64,000 nucleotides of DNA from Setophaga petechia (lineage: Eukaryota > Chordata > Aves > Passeriformes > Parulidae): contig JANCRA010000010.1 of assembly GCA_024362935.1 (NCBI GenBank), positions 4,952,501 through 5,016,500 on the forward strand, given 5' to 3'. The notes beneath the pieces were generated by a model. It ran no database searches, was not told the origin of the DNA, and saw nothing but the letters and a program-made list of their open reading frames with translations. Numbering within the stretch: the stretch's first letter is position 1; every line of letters begins with the position of its first letter. Shown piece by piece: positions 38,201-52,200 of the stretch. Made by a program: the position numbers and the translations under genes.

Positions 38201-41200
38201 AAAAGAGCAAAGTGTCACCCGACAGGGCACAAGAGTTATTCACTTCTTTTTATCACTAGGAAATGTGTAGAATTTCCAGAAAAATCTTTGGAACTGTGAA
38301 ATAGGAACTGTTCAGAGGGTTCATTTGCACAGCAACCCCCTCATACCTACAGGTTATCCCAAAAAACCTGCTCCACACCTGCTGTGTGGTGCCATCAGTA
38401 CTTTATTCCCTGACAGAAGGTTGGGAATCAGTTAAGAGCCAGAGCATTCTGTTCCACATTGATTATTCACCCACACAAATACAATAAGTGCTAAAGAATA
38501 TCCAAATGCAAGTGTGAATGACCACATTTCACTCTAGCATCAATTTTTTAATTGCACTTCAAACTGTGGAGCTGCTGTTCTGAAAAGCAGAATAAAAGCA
38601 CCAGGCTTGAGGTTAAGCTGCAGACATCACCCCAAACTCTCCAGAGCAATTTCCATATGGATACACAATGTCCTGCACTGCTTTTCAGACCAGTCCATCC
38701 ATAACAGACACACACACACCTGTAAAATGGCTGTTTTTCCAGCAATTTCCAGTTACTCTGATTAACCCCTAACACGTTGTCTTTATTTGTGCCCTGCAAG
38801 AATCAAATCCTAAGGTAAAATTAATTAGAAACTCAGAGCAAAGCACGCCTGTGATCAGCCCCAACACTTCCAGGCACAAATATCTTTCTTACACTGCTTC
38901 CTGCAGCACTTTCCTGAGTTTGGCTTTCACAGCTGGTTTTTTGGGGGGTTCCTTTTGTGTTTCAAGCAGGATCTGTGGAGTTAGATTGTTTAGAACCACC
39001 ACACAAGTGTGTCCCTAGAGCCCTTGGAGATAACTCCAGACTCCTGCACACAGCACCTCCTTTCTATTCCTAAAAGCAGCTGGATTCCCAAAAGGCCAAC
39101 CTTCCCTCACTGGCAGTCAGGCACCTCTGCTCTGGAGCCTCCTGGACGTGTTCAGCTGTGAATTGTGGCTGGAACACAAAACACAAAACACCCTCATCCT
39201 TCTGCATCCTGCACTCACAACAGGGAATGAGGCACTGACCTTGCCACTGCACTGAATAAACTCTAAATATAGCTTGATTTCTAAGTATTCCAATGTTCTC
39301 TCACCAGTTAACTGTTAACTCATGACAACAGGCAAGTTTTGTCCCCAGGCACGCGTTTTTCCTTTGTTGTCCTCTTGTTCCAGGTTAGAATAAAACTGGT
39401 AAAGAGTCAAGATGACATTCAGGTTGTTTGTCCAGGCAGCTGCTTGATGGCTTCAGGGGGGAAAGGCAAAATGCACCCGGGACAAGAGATGCACCAACAG
39501 CTTGGATTTTGTGAGTCAGATCTTATTTATCACTCCCTGGGCCTGTGCTTTGGTTTTGTAACTCACCACAGAGGTGGCATTGGGATATCTGAACTCAAAT
39601 GTATGGATGTTTCTGTGGAGAGACCTGCAGAACAGGCTGGGTCTCCTGCCCAAAAAATCCCAATGGAGAGAGATGGGAGAGGGAGGAGCTGAGGAACTCT
39701 GCTTAGCAGAGCCCTGCAGAGAAGCATCCAGGAGAGCTTTGCACATATTCAATCCCACATTTCAGCATGGAATTTACCCAAGGAGACAAATACAATCATT
39801 TCCCTCTCCCTCAGCCTCTCCATAGATTTAGAAGAAGCTCGGCTCTGCTTTAAGAAATTTCTAATATTTCCTCCTCTGTTGGAAAGGTTGAGAGACATTG
39901 AAATAAAATTCTTGTCTTCACCCCTCAGCTGTTGCAGAACACACGTGGAATGCTGTGAACACTGGAGGAGTCCAGTTTAAAACAGTGGCCAGCCTTGGAC
40001 ATAACTGCTCTTTCCCTGTGTAACTATCAATTCTGTGGGGAGAAAATCCATCTCCTTCACCATTTTGCAACATTTAATTGTCCTCAACAAGCAGCTCTTC
40101 TTTGAGGCCCAGTTCTACCACATTTTCCCTTGTGAGTATCCATAAAAGCTGTGTTGGAAACATCTCCTCAAGCCATGCCCAACCTGCTGGAGCCTCTGCC
40201 ACTGCTGTTTTCTGCCATGGGCAGGACTTTCCATGCTCACCTGCACTTCAGCTTCCTTTTGGGAACTCTGCTTTTCTTTTGCTCATTCAGCATTCAAAGT
40301 TAATCTCTCCCATTACACTTAGGCCTGGATATAAAGTTGGTTTGGATGGAAACTTCAGTAGCAACAGAGAATCCCCTGTCTCCTGCATGCAGAGGCTCAG
40401 CTGGAGCCTTCCCTTCCCCTGTCAAATGCCTTGGAGCACTATTTATTTATTTATTGATCAATATTTATCCAGGAGTGCTCCAGCACAGGACACCTGAGCT
40501 GCCTTCCCTGGCCTAGTTCAGGTATTTATAGCATGGCTGGGCAAGGGACTCCGAGGTGAATGTGCAGATATTTCAGATTCCTTGAGGATTCTCCCAGCCT
40601 GGGAAGGAGCCCCAGGTTTGTGCTGGATCAGGCACAAATCCCTCACAGTGCCCCAAATACCCTGCACTGTGAAGAGCAGGACCTGGCCCCAGACACTCAA
40701 TATTTGTCCTCAAAAGTGTCCTTTAACACCTGAGCAAAAACACTGAAAGGAATAAAAACTACCATGCCCTAGAATATTGCAATTCCACAAAAAGAATCCC
40801 CTCGGGAAATGTTGTGCTGCCTGCTCTGTACTGATCTCTCAGAATTTCCAGTTCCATGATTCAGGATTACAACTGGAATTCGCTATTATTTTAGCCCACA
40901 TTTTAGTATCAGCATGGGGGCACTAAAAGTACCACATCAGAGGTTGCTTTAAAATGAGGATTTAAGGAGGGCTATAAATCAAAAGGTATAACAAGGAAAT
41001 TTAATAAAGATAACATTGTTACATCAAATGCAACATGGATTCTAATACACAAAGAGCAATTGTTTTTCCACATAAAAAGCTCTCAGCAAGAATTTCGCAC
41101 ACAGTGTGAAGCTAAGAATTACTAGAATAATAGTAAGTTGTTCTTGGAAATTAATTGAACAAATAATCTTTTTTATTATGAAGCCTACAAAAGATAAATA

Positions 41201-43220
41201 CCCATGTACTGACACAGAGTCTGACTTTCCTCACCTTTTCACCACATTGTTGGCATTTGCTTTGCCTCTTGCCTATAACAATGAGGATTTGGGGAATAGA
41301 TCACAGAATAAAAGCAGAATATGATTACAGGGTTCATCAGAATTGCATCTTCCACATGTGTACAGAATTAAAACTGTAAAGCAAAATCAAGTGCCAGAAC
41401 AGGAACTGCCATCTGATCCTATCTTAATTTGTTGGTACCTGTGATGATGCTGAATATGTGATGGAAAAAATTCACTTTTTGTGTACGTATCATGGCTAAT
41501 AATAATAATAATAATAATTAAGAATAATACATGAGGAGTCTATTCCTCACTCATTTCCAATGTTGTCAAGGGGGGTTCTTGAAAGTAATTCCAAATTTTG
41601 GAGTAAAATGTAAACCTATGGTTCTCTTTTTTACTGAGCAACATAAATGTTTGTGTGAAAGACAACATTTATGTCTCATGTCCTAACAGATAAATGACTT
41701 CATTAGTTCAAGGGAAAATGTGGCATTTCTACTTTCCCTCCAAAACCACCCACGATCTGAGTTTAAGACACACACAAATTTTTCACATAAATTACTGCAA
41801 ATGCTGATGTCCCCAAATCAAATATTAATGGAGGAATATAACCTGACTGAAAAACAGCCAAAAGCTCAAACAAAGCACCTGTAGACAACCTGGAGAGGCA
41901 CTAAAAACTCTTTGCTGTTCCCACATGAGATCCCTGGTTCCAGAGCAATCCCTGTGGTACCACACACTGGATTCCCAGTTTCAAGCATTAACCAGCTGCA
42001 ATCTGTGGATATTCTGAAAAAGCTTTACTAAAAATCAGTTTTGCTTTCCAGAAGAGTCCTGCAGCTTTTCCTTAGGTGGGTTGAGGGGGAAGATGCCCAG
42101 GACATGCCCTGCCATCCTGAAATGACATTGATGTTCTGCACACCAAGGACACCTCATGCCCAACCCAGCCTCCTAAATTATTAAAGGCACCATTTTCTTC
42201 AAGCAACTTTTTCATCAGAAAATTCTGGGAACAGACACCTCAGCCCTCTCAGGTGCTCTTATCTATAATTCACCATGCCAGGTTCCAGCTCACAGAACAC
42301 TGACAGGGCAAACCACAGCCTGGCACAGTGTCTGTCTGTGCAAGAAAAGGGGCAGAAGCTGAGGGCACCACAACAGGGGCAATCTTGGCTGAGCAGAGGC
42401 AGCTGGCACAGAGAAAAGCAGGACATTTAAACATGAAGATCTGAAACTCTCTTCCTAAAAATGTAATTTACAATTCCAGCAACTAATCAGTTACTTGGAA
42501 TAAAGAAGGAAGCAAAGCTGCTTGGAGTTTTGAAACAACAGATGAAAAACATCATTTCCAATATGATCTGAACAAAACAGTCAAAATACAAGATTCATCT
42601 TCCAGGAAAGTCTCTTGGGAGTCATTTCCAATCACCACACTGCTGAGTTTGTCTGTTGTAACAGCAAGCATCCATGAAAGCTGGAAAACTTCAACATTTT
42701 CCAGCACTCTTCTTATTCCCTACAAAACCACAAAGTAAAAATGACAACATCTTGGAAAGCAATGCCATACACATCTTCTGGTCATGCAGATGTGTAATTT
42801 GACCATTTTTCCTTTGAAGTCTTTTCAGATAGAAAGCATCAAAGCCCAGTCCTACACAGCTGGGGTGACTCTAAAAACCTATTCCTGGACGAGTAATGGA
42901 TTTTTCCAGACCCTCAGCACCACAACTGCCCCATCCCTGTTGACCCCATGTGAGGAAAATCTCATCTGTAAATGGCAGAAAAGTCCCTTTGCTGTGTGGG
43001 ACAAGCAGGAGCAGCCATGCACTGATCCATGTCTGCTCCTCCCCAGCCAGGCCAGAGCTGCCTCAACTGGGCTCACCCCAGTTTGGGAACTGGGATCACC
43101 CCAAAGATCTGTACTGCTCTGCAGCTGAAAGCACATCACTGCTGTGGATTCTGTAAGTGAGTCTGGCTTCCATTTACAGGGCAATAAAGTGCACATGGAC
43201 ACAAAAACAGCCCCAGCCAG
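35207..43220. other. Intronic sequence with minor simple repeats
   Basis: No transposon or exon recognised over 8 kb. Simple repeats: short CA run at about 38708-38718, TATT repeat at about 40441-40455, and an (AAT)n run at 41498-41519. Frames such as 36538-36852 and 40078-40497 look like chance. Confidence 0.5.
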
Positions 43221-43556
43221 CCAGAATTTGGTTACTCAGTGATGCAGGGTACTGAATACCCCCTCACAGGTACTCAAACCCTCCCTGTGCCAGAGTTTGG
43301 TTATCCAGTGATGCAGGGTACTGAATACCCCCTCAGGTATTCAAACCCCCCCTGTGCCAGTTTGGTTATCCAGTGATGCAGGGTACTGAATACCCCCTCA
43401 CATACTCAAACCCTCCCTGTGCCAGAATTTGGTTACTCAGTGATGCAGGGTACTGAATACGCCCTCAGGTACTCAAACCCTCCCTGTGCCAGAGTTTGGT
43501 TATCCAGTGATGCAGGGTACTGAATACCCCCTCAGGTATTCAAACCCTCCCTGTGC
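43221..43556. repeat. 65-69 bp minisatellite, five copies
   Basis: Copies begin at CCAGAATTTGG or a close variant at 43221, 43290, 43357, 43422 and 43489. Each has GTGATGCAGGGTACTGAATA then CCCCCTCAGGTACTCAAACC. Copies differ by small indels and alternate between GTTACTCAGTG and GTTATCCAGTG, suggesting duplication in pairs. Confidence 0.95.
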
Positions 43557-45825
43557 TGGGTCCTGCTCAGAGCAGGAGATTGCTGAGTTATTGCCATGCA
43601 CTACCCCAGCTTGGAAATTTGAAATTTAGGCTCAGAAGCCTAAAGGCCCCTCAGATGTGATCTGATTCTCAGCCCACATCCAGAACTCCTCCTTACCATG
43701 GAAATCCATGTTTGCACCTGGTGCTTGATGCAGGTTTACATATTTTAAAGCCCAGATGTCAGTTTAACTCTCTTACACTTTACAGCTGGTCCAGGATTTG
43801 TTCTGTGGTGTGTTATAAAATCTCTAATTCTTGCTCTAATTCCCTTCAGATTTTTTTTTTTTCAATTGCAGGATCACCTCCAGTATTTCCATGACAAAAA
43901 AGCTCATTCAGAACCATGCTCAAGGAAGCTGCTGTGTGTCAGAGTGAAAAACACAACAGTGAAATATGTTCCCTCCTGTGTAGAGCAGCTCAAGCTTCTG
44001 AAGTACAAGCACTTAAATTAGGGGCAAGTGCTACTTTATAAAATCAGGGCAATATTTCCAGCATTTGAAATGCACATTGCTGTCTCTGTTTTGGCAGAGA
44101 CAATCTCTGCACTGTTCAAAATTAAATTCATTATTAGAACTGAACCAGATAAGATTGAAAATGAAATCCACCTCTGTATTTCTCTGCACCCCTGAATTTT
44201 TGTGGGCAATTCCTTCAAATGTGGTATTCCCAAATGAAGTTAATTTTGTTAACACAGTCTTCTAAATAGCCCAAGTTCTTTAGAAAAGCTGTGGTTCTTG
44301 TTTTTCCATTGAAGAAAATAGTTTGGGAATCCACTGTGTCCTATGAACTATGTTCTGCCTTCCTTCTCCTTCTGCAAGCTTTGAAAAAAATAAAAATATA
44401 TTTTCTAGGTTTTTAGTCAGTTGGAAATGGTAACATGGTTCATTGATTGATTGATCACCCCATATTTTTACATATATTTTAATAAAATCTCTTTTAAATT
44501 TTGTATCCCAGAAGGTCTTCAGTACTCCAATAATTTCCTTTTTCAAAAGTATTATTGCTACTGCAGGTTCTGGGTGGATTTTTGCCAGAAAATGGGTGGA
44601 AAGAGATGAGTAACTGCAATCAAATTCACTTTAAAGTGTTCCTTCTCAGAGTTAGATACTATAAAAAACATCATATATACAACATTACAGCACTGTAAGT
44701 GTTTACACAAGATATTCTGAGGGAAAGATTAAATTTTCACTCCATCTAAACACAAACACCTGGATTGAAGAAAAAAAAATATGCTTCTATTTTGGGACAT
44801 CAGAAGTCAGACTGGAAGCAAGAGAGAATTTTCAAGGCTGTTTGCCAGCACATTAAATTGCAGGGAGTAGAACATGCAAAATTAAGTCAACGTGACACTG
44901 AAGAAAGGGGTTTTTACCCCTGCCAGACATAATTTCTGATACAATTAAACCACACCTACAAATTTTCTTCTAAGCCTGCTGCCTTACCACTCCCATTTAG
45001 GCTTTATTTAAGCAAATAAATATTTGTTTAGAATTGTTTTATTAGAAGAAGTGAAATAAAGTTGTCAGCTCTTCAGGTGTTGTTTATCAGTTGCTGCTTC
45101 AGATTTAGGGAAGGGTCAAATCTTTGAGTGTTTTTGCAGACTGAAACTTCCATATTTCAAAAGGATTAGGGGGAAACTCCAAGCACACCTCCCAAAAGGA
45201 GCAGTATGAGCAGCAGACTACAGTTGGAAATCCAACAGAATTCCAGCTCAAAAGTAGATTCAAGTTACTGAATTCTTTGGTAACTTCAAGCAAATAAACA
45301 GAGTTGTTCATAAAGGACCAGGCCTCCTTGGCTCCTTTATTTAACAATTAACCCTCCTGAAAAAGAAACTCATCCCTAGGGGGCCACTGGCGCCTTGGGC
45401 ACAGCCCTGTTGTAAAAAGGAGTTAATTGGAATAAAACCTGGGCAATTTGCTGCCAGTTTAGAGCAGTGGTGACTACTGGGCTGAGATCTGAACATCTTC
45501 AGGACCCTGCTGTCCCCAAGCTGGCCATGCTTACAAACCCACAGAGAGACCTGGATCTTTAACTGGCTCTACCTGGGAATGCAATTGTACCTTAAACATT
45601 ACACTAAAAAAAACCCAAAATAAACACAAAAACCCCAAACCAACCCAAGCCCCACCAACCTTTCCTCTATGAATTCCACCTGCAGCAGATAAGACCATGC
45701 CAGTGGTGGGGTTTATCTGCACAGCCTGGGCTGCTTGCACCCCATGAACCACAGCCAAACAGGAGCCTGAAGTGGCACCAGGTGAATTTGGCTCTTTCAT
45801 TTCCTACAATCTCCCAGTGCAGCAC
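43557..45825. other. Intronic sequence, no recognised feature
   Basis: AT-rich intron with a T-run near 43851-43863 and an A/C-only tract at about 45605-45660. Confidence 0.5.
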
Positions 45826-46200
45826 TGTCACAGACATATTTGATGAAAAATCCTTTGGCCAGGATCTTTTCTCCTGAGAAGCTGAGAAGCTTCAGCTTCT
45901 CCATGTTTTGCTGCTTTGGAATGTGATTTGGGGAATTGTTTATCCAGCATGTGAAATTGTTTTCACTTGGTGACCAGGGACAGCCACTTGTGTTGAGGCT
46001 GTGAGCAGCCACAAGATTTTATTATCGTTCCATTTCTTTCCTTGCTGGCCTTCTGATGAAATCCTTTTAGTACAGTATTAATATACAATTCTCTTTTAAT
46101 ATAATATGTATCGTCAAATAATAAATCAGCCTTGTGAAACATGGAGTCAACATTCTCATCTCTTCCCTCATCCTGGGCCCCCTGTGAACACCACCCCACC
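45826..46200 (+). mobile_element. Solo LTR of the same endogenous retrovirus family
   Basis: It begins TGTCACAGACATATTTGATG, continues with TTTTCTCCTGAGAAGCTGAG, has a poly(A) signal AATAAA at 46120-46125 followed by TCAGCC, and ends near CACCCCACC. The flanking AGCAC at 45821-45825 and 46202-46206 looks like a target-site duplication (six bases with one mismatch). The 3' CA end has decayed. No internal retroviral genes adjoin. It shares several blocks with the LTR at 15958-16410 but is about 80 bp shorter. Confidence 0.85.
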
Positions 46201-49200
46201 TAGCACGAGCTGTACAACAGCACCTTTGCTAATGGGGATGGGTGCATTAATTCATTTTTCCTGCCAGCTCACCTTACTCCCCCACAACACTGAGCACAGG
46301 GTCAGGTGCTCTCCTCTGAAGACACTCGGCCTTGGTTGTTAATTAGCACCATTTGCCAGCTCCTGTTAACGAGTTGTTGGTTCCTGAGTAAAGCAGGGCT
46401 TGGCTCTCATGAGGAAACTCTGTCCTGAGCCTCCCACTCCACTGCCATGCCCTGATCTGCTCCTGGCTCTTCAACACCTCTAGGACACTCCTGCAGCTCC
46501 TGCTGATGAGAAACGTGCCTGAACCCGGGATTATCCTCACATTCACTTCCTAACCCTTCCTGTGCTGCTTCCCCAGCCCTTAGAACACTTCCAGGCTGGG
46601 GGGTTTTTAAACACTTCTGGCTATTTTTAAATTGCTGTTTTTTGCTTTCTCTGTTTTTGAGGATCAGGTGCAATCAGTCTTTTGTGGTGTGGGAAGAGCA
46701 GGAGCATTGCTGTAAATTTGGATTTGGAAAGAGAGAACAGTAGAATGTCCCTGGCTTCCTTGGCTTTACACACTCTACTCAGCACAATTAATTAAGGTTC
46801 TATAAATTGCCATGCCAGAGTTCCTCCCAGTTCTCAAACCAAAATTACCTTGAGCGCTTTTCAACAAGTCTTAAGTAAGGAACAGTTGAATTTAAATAAA
46901 GATAATTTAAACAGAAGAGTATCTGCTAATATTATACCTTATCATATCCAATCTTTTCCTATGAAAACCAATTATCATGATATGAAAATATTTTAACAAC
47001 TAATTTATTTTATTTTAATAATCTTGATTTCTTAGACTCGATAGATTATTGCCGTTGACCAAAGAGTCAAAGCACCAAAATCCATTAATTTAAACAATAT
47101 TATAAAAATTTATCACTTAAAAAGGCTTTCTCAAAAACCCTAAATGTTAAATTAATAATATCTTTTCTAAAAAGTATTGAAAACTCTTGCAATATGCCCA
47201 AAAGGAAAAACCTTAAATTATCTTGCTTAAGGAAGAAATAGAAATTGCATTTTGGATGTGAATAAAATAAGGTATAAGTCAGGGGAGAGAATGAAACAAA
47301 ACCCAATTCTTTGTCTGGAAACACAAACACAAGTAGCCAATCTCCCCTGTCATTTAAAATACTCAGTTTCAGCCAGTAACTTTTACATTTAATTATCTCA
47401 CCCAGTGAAAACAGGCAGAAGTTTTCAAAATTAATTCCTTATATAAATACTTCTCTTGACAGTCTTTCCAGCAAAGAGCAACCTAAATTTTTTTCAAAGA
47501 TTCAGAAACAAAACCTGATCTCATTTTAAACGGTATGAAAATCACTGTGTAATTTGGGTTTGGGGTAGATTTGGTCAGGGTTTTTTTTTTCTTTTTAAAG
47601 CCACAAGACCACTTTGAAGATCACTGCTGGCCTTAAAATAGTTTCAACTGGAAACTGGTCAATCCATTTACAGAAGACCATCTAATTCCTGATTCAATGC
47701 ACCTAGCTTGTAATTATCAACTGTATTTAATATCTCAAGTAGATTTATTTAAAGTCATCCTGAACTATTTGTCTTTAACAGTCAACACTGAATCTGCTGC
47801 CAAGAACTAATGTAGCCACAATCTCCCAGTTGTACAAAGGGACATTTACTGATGCCACCATCCTGCAGAACAACCTCAGAGATAAGGGAGAGACAGCCCT
47901 CCCAAAAGGGCCAAGTTCAAACAGGAAAAACAGACCAGAGCAAATAAAGGAGATGAATTCTGCCAAAAGGGCCAAGTTCAAACAGGAGAGATGCTCAGCA
48001 TGACCTGATCAATACTTGATAGCACAGGGTCACCTCCAAAGGCTTGGGATGGTCAGAGAAAGTGGAGCTACCTGAGGCCACAAGGGTGATTTCACCACCA
48101 TCTCAAAATCAGAGATATTTAAGACCATCAGGAAGCAGAAAAATTAAAAAAAAAACCAACCAAAAAACCACAAAACCAAAGCACCAAACAAATATAGACC
48201 AAAAAGCTAATGAGGAATAAAGGAAAATGTATCTGCAAAGAAATTGTAATCAAAGGACAATGGAAGAAAGTCAAGAAAATTGAAGGAAGAATGGTTTGGT
48301 CTGAAATAACAACAGAACAGAATTTCAATATCATTTTTTTCAGGTTGTCTATAAGCATAAATTCACACATGGAAGAGTCCACAAGAGGGAACATTATACT
48401 GAATTTTAAATGTGGGAAATGCAGATATTCACAACAGGGCAGCTAGATTACTTAAATTTACCAGGGAAACATTTCTATCATTGCTGACCACTCACACCAG
48501 TGCCTGCATTTGTTCAATTCCACAAGAAAACATGGGTCATTTGCCAGATGAATAAATACCTGCTAGGCATGACATAGTTTGATATCTTTTTGTTGTTCCT
48601 GTCAGCCATCACCAGTCCTTGCAATCCACCAAAGTTCCAACATTCCTGGGCAGTCCCAGGCAGCTGTGTTATCAATTTTTAATAATAGAATGAATTTTTG
48701 CAAAATATTTCAAAATTAAAACAGGCTTAGGCCTATTCCCCTCCTTCCACCCCCCAAATTTAAATGAAGCTGGCAAAAATTTCTCATAAAGATCCCATGG
48801 CAGCCTCCTACAAGTGAATCTTTTAAGGAAGATTTAAGCAAGACTGAAGAAGCCCCCCAAATAAAATTCAGGACTTTCAAGCAACAATGCAAGTTAAGAG
48901 GCTGAAAATAAAGGTAAGAGAGGAGGAAGTCTCCCTAAACCACCACAAAATGGTGATAAATAGTGAGAAATCCAGGGGGATTCCAAACTGGGTCCAGGTT
49001 TGGGGCATGGATTGCAAATCCCTCATGTAAATGGAGTTTGCTGTTCCAAGATGAACGTGGCTGGACTGAAGAGATGGCAGAGGCTTGCAGGAGCAGCAGT
49101 GGGTCCTGCAGGGAGGGATGCCAGCAGTGCCCCCTGTCCAGAGCAGGGCTGGATGTCCCCAAGGGGCATCTCCCACCCACACAGGAGGTGAGGTGTCCCT

Positions 49201-52200
49201 CAGCAGCTGCTGAGCTGCAGGGGAGAGCAGAGGAGCAGACACAGAGCTCTGCCCACCCAGGGAGCACTGTGGGCTGTCACCCCACAGCCAGTCCCACCCG
49301 ATTTTTGTCTGTAATTTGAAGCTGTGAGCTGCAGAGACATTCGTGTCAGCATCAATACTTTGGGAAAAGTGGGGCAGCAAAAAGAACTGCCAGCACTTCA
49401 TGGCAAAACATGCCACACTGATAGCCTTGTTAAATAGGATTAACATCAGGAATTAAAAATAACATCTAGGTTTAGTGGGGAAAAAAAAGAGAAAAACTAC
49501 TGATTTTACCTTAAGAGTCCTCATCTATTGCAAATGCTAAAACAAAGTTATTTTTAAATCTTTTCAAACTCTGTAGACCTCTTACCATGCCCACTCTTCA
49601 GGGCTGAAGGCACAAAATCTGTTTCTTCAAAGCCATTTATTAAACTAACCCGACCATTTATTTTCCAGCCTAAAAGTGAACCCAGCTCACTCTCAGCTTG
49701 CTCGTGGTATTTTGGAGCAGTGGTGCACACACACTTTAACAAGCTGGGTGTGTTTGTCCTCTGCTGAGGGCTCACTCCAAAACTGAATAAGACAATCTGA
49801 GCTTCATGGCTTCTGCCATCTGATATTTCTTATTGAAGCAAGTGAGCTCAGCTGTGCTGAGGCATTGAACACAACCAAACCAGCTCATGGAAGGAAACAT
49901 CACTGACCTGTGGCACTTCCTCAGCTAAAACTGCTCCATTTCTCTGCTAACACAACTAATTGTGCACACCCCTCAGTGTGCACCGTGGGCTTGGTGGAAA
50001 AGAGAGAAAAGAATGATCATTCCTTTAAAACTCACTTCTGAGGGCTCTGGGATTTACCTCGGGGGTTGCAGCACATGAGGTTTCACGTTCACAAGCAAGT
50101 AAAGCAGCAGGAGGTGTAACACAACCACTGAGACTTCCTTGGGAAAAAACCCAGGAACACATTTTCCCCAACTACCTGTAAATTTTAAAAATTCATTTGT
50201 AGAGTCCTTCCACACCTGGAGCTTGGAATCATCTGACAGACAAGGCAGCAAAAATAAGGAGATTTATCATCCTAGAGCCAACTACAACTCTCATGCAACA
50301 GCCTCATGTAGCACTGAGTTGTTGGAAATTATATTACTCTAACTAATTAGTTGTTTTAATTAATTGCAAGTAGTGCCTACTTGTAGCCAGCATTAGTTAA
50401 GCTCCTTCACAGACTGTTGTTGGATACCAAAGATACAGGGGAGATTAGGCCTGGAAAGCTGGAGAAAAAGGTGATAAAAGGACTAAAAAATAGGGACCAA
50501 ATTAGCATGAAGAGGAAAATATCAATAACCAATAGTGGACAGAATATTAATTGAGGGAACCATGTCACTTAGAACCAATGAATATCAATTTCTTTGCTAA
50601 AAATGCATAAATAAGTGAAAAGGTTTTGTATCAGCATTGCTCTGGGGGCTAGAATTTTGTCAGCCCCTCACCTCTGGGCCAAGATTGAAGTAATGCCTCA
50701 CTAACACTAAAAGGACAGTGTTACAGAGGGTGATTTTTGCCCATTTTGGGAGGATTTTGGTCCCATCATGGCCCCTGTTGGACACACCTGTGCCACTGAT
50801 AACCACCTCCAATTTAGCCCTGTGATCCCCCAGGTGATTGTGTCTGAAGTCTGGAAAGCAAATTGTTCTGAACACTTCACTGGGCACCAGCTCAGAGCCA
50901 GGGGGGCAGAGTGAGCTCTGTCACACTGTCCCTGCACTGCCACACACACCCAAAAACTCACTGGCTTGAGAAAACAATGGAACAAAGGAGCAGCCCAGGG
51001 AGAGCTGCACAAAGCCAGCAGGGGAGCACACCTGGATGCTTCCAGAATGTTCCAAGTTTACACCATATTTCTGCAGCAAACAGCAGGGGACTTTAAAGTA
51101 TCTTGAGGTTTTTTTTCTCAGTAAAAACTCAACAATTTGAGTGAAAATCACAGGTTCTGACCTGGCCAGCATCTTCACTCTTATTTTTCATTATCACAAA
51201 CAAGGAGAGATTTTCTCCAGGGTTTCTGAGGGCTAAAAGTCACCTGTAACACTACAGTTCAAGGACAGACAGATTTTGGCTGCAGATGTCAAGCTGGATG
51301 ACCTTTGCTGTCCACAGAAAACCATGTAACAGCCATGACCCCACTGGCAAAGCAGAGTGCTGATGCAATGCAGCAATTCCTTTTACTGTAGGTTTTTGAA
51401 ATGAAAGTAAAACTTCAGGGTGTAATTAAAAAGCAAAAGCAAACTAGAAAAGATACAACAGAATGGCTCAGAAAAGAATGACCATTGCTCTAAAACTGAG
51501 CTCCTGTGCCAGGAAAAGGAAGGGGGCCAGCACATGACTGGAGTGAGGCAAACCCAAGGAAACCTCTGGTGCCACCCAAGCTTCCAAACTGAGGCAAACA
51601 CTTGAGACTGCCAGGAAAAATGCAAAAAAATCCACGTGGATTCGCTTTATTGTTTAGGGAAAGAATTAACTTTGGTGCCCAGACTAATGCTAAGATTCTA
51701 GCTGCACAGCTGCCCTGCAGTTCCACAGCATTCCCATATATTTTTCCACATTAATGCTGCCACAGTCCTGAACAAGCAGCACTCAGCTTTTAGGATCCAA
51801 GGAGCTGTGCCCTCACTCATGGAGTATGCAGGTATTCACTGGATGCTCCTGGAAAACTCTCCTCTTTTATTCTGTACCTTCTTCAAGGACAAGCTCACCT
51901 TTTGAAGCACACCTGTAAAGGAATGGGCTATTCCTTCTTAACTCCTCTCCAGTGCTAATCAGAGGAAAAGAGTCATGACAGCCTCTGAACTACTCCATAC
52001 ATTTGATCAGTTTTCCTTCCCAATGCTGATTTTTTCAGACTTTTTGTACCTCAGAGGACTGTACCTACCTAAGCTGTCCTCACAGTGAAATAGACTGTGG
52101 AAAGTGCTGGGGAGGAGAGATTGACACAAAATGCAAAAGGAATAATGAAAGGAGCAGCACAGCCTGTGGAAGCTCAGGTTTGTGAGTCTTAGCAGAACTG

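Noticed and set aside
45826..46200. Treating the two LTRs as the ends of one provirus
   Set aside because: They are in the same orientation but about 30 kb apart, differ in length and sequence, each has its own target duplication, and no retroviral genes lie between them.
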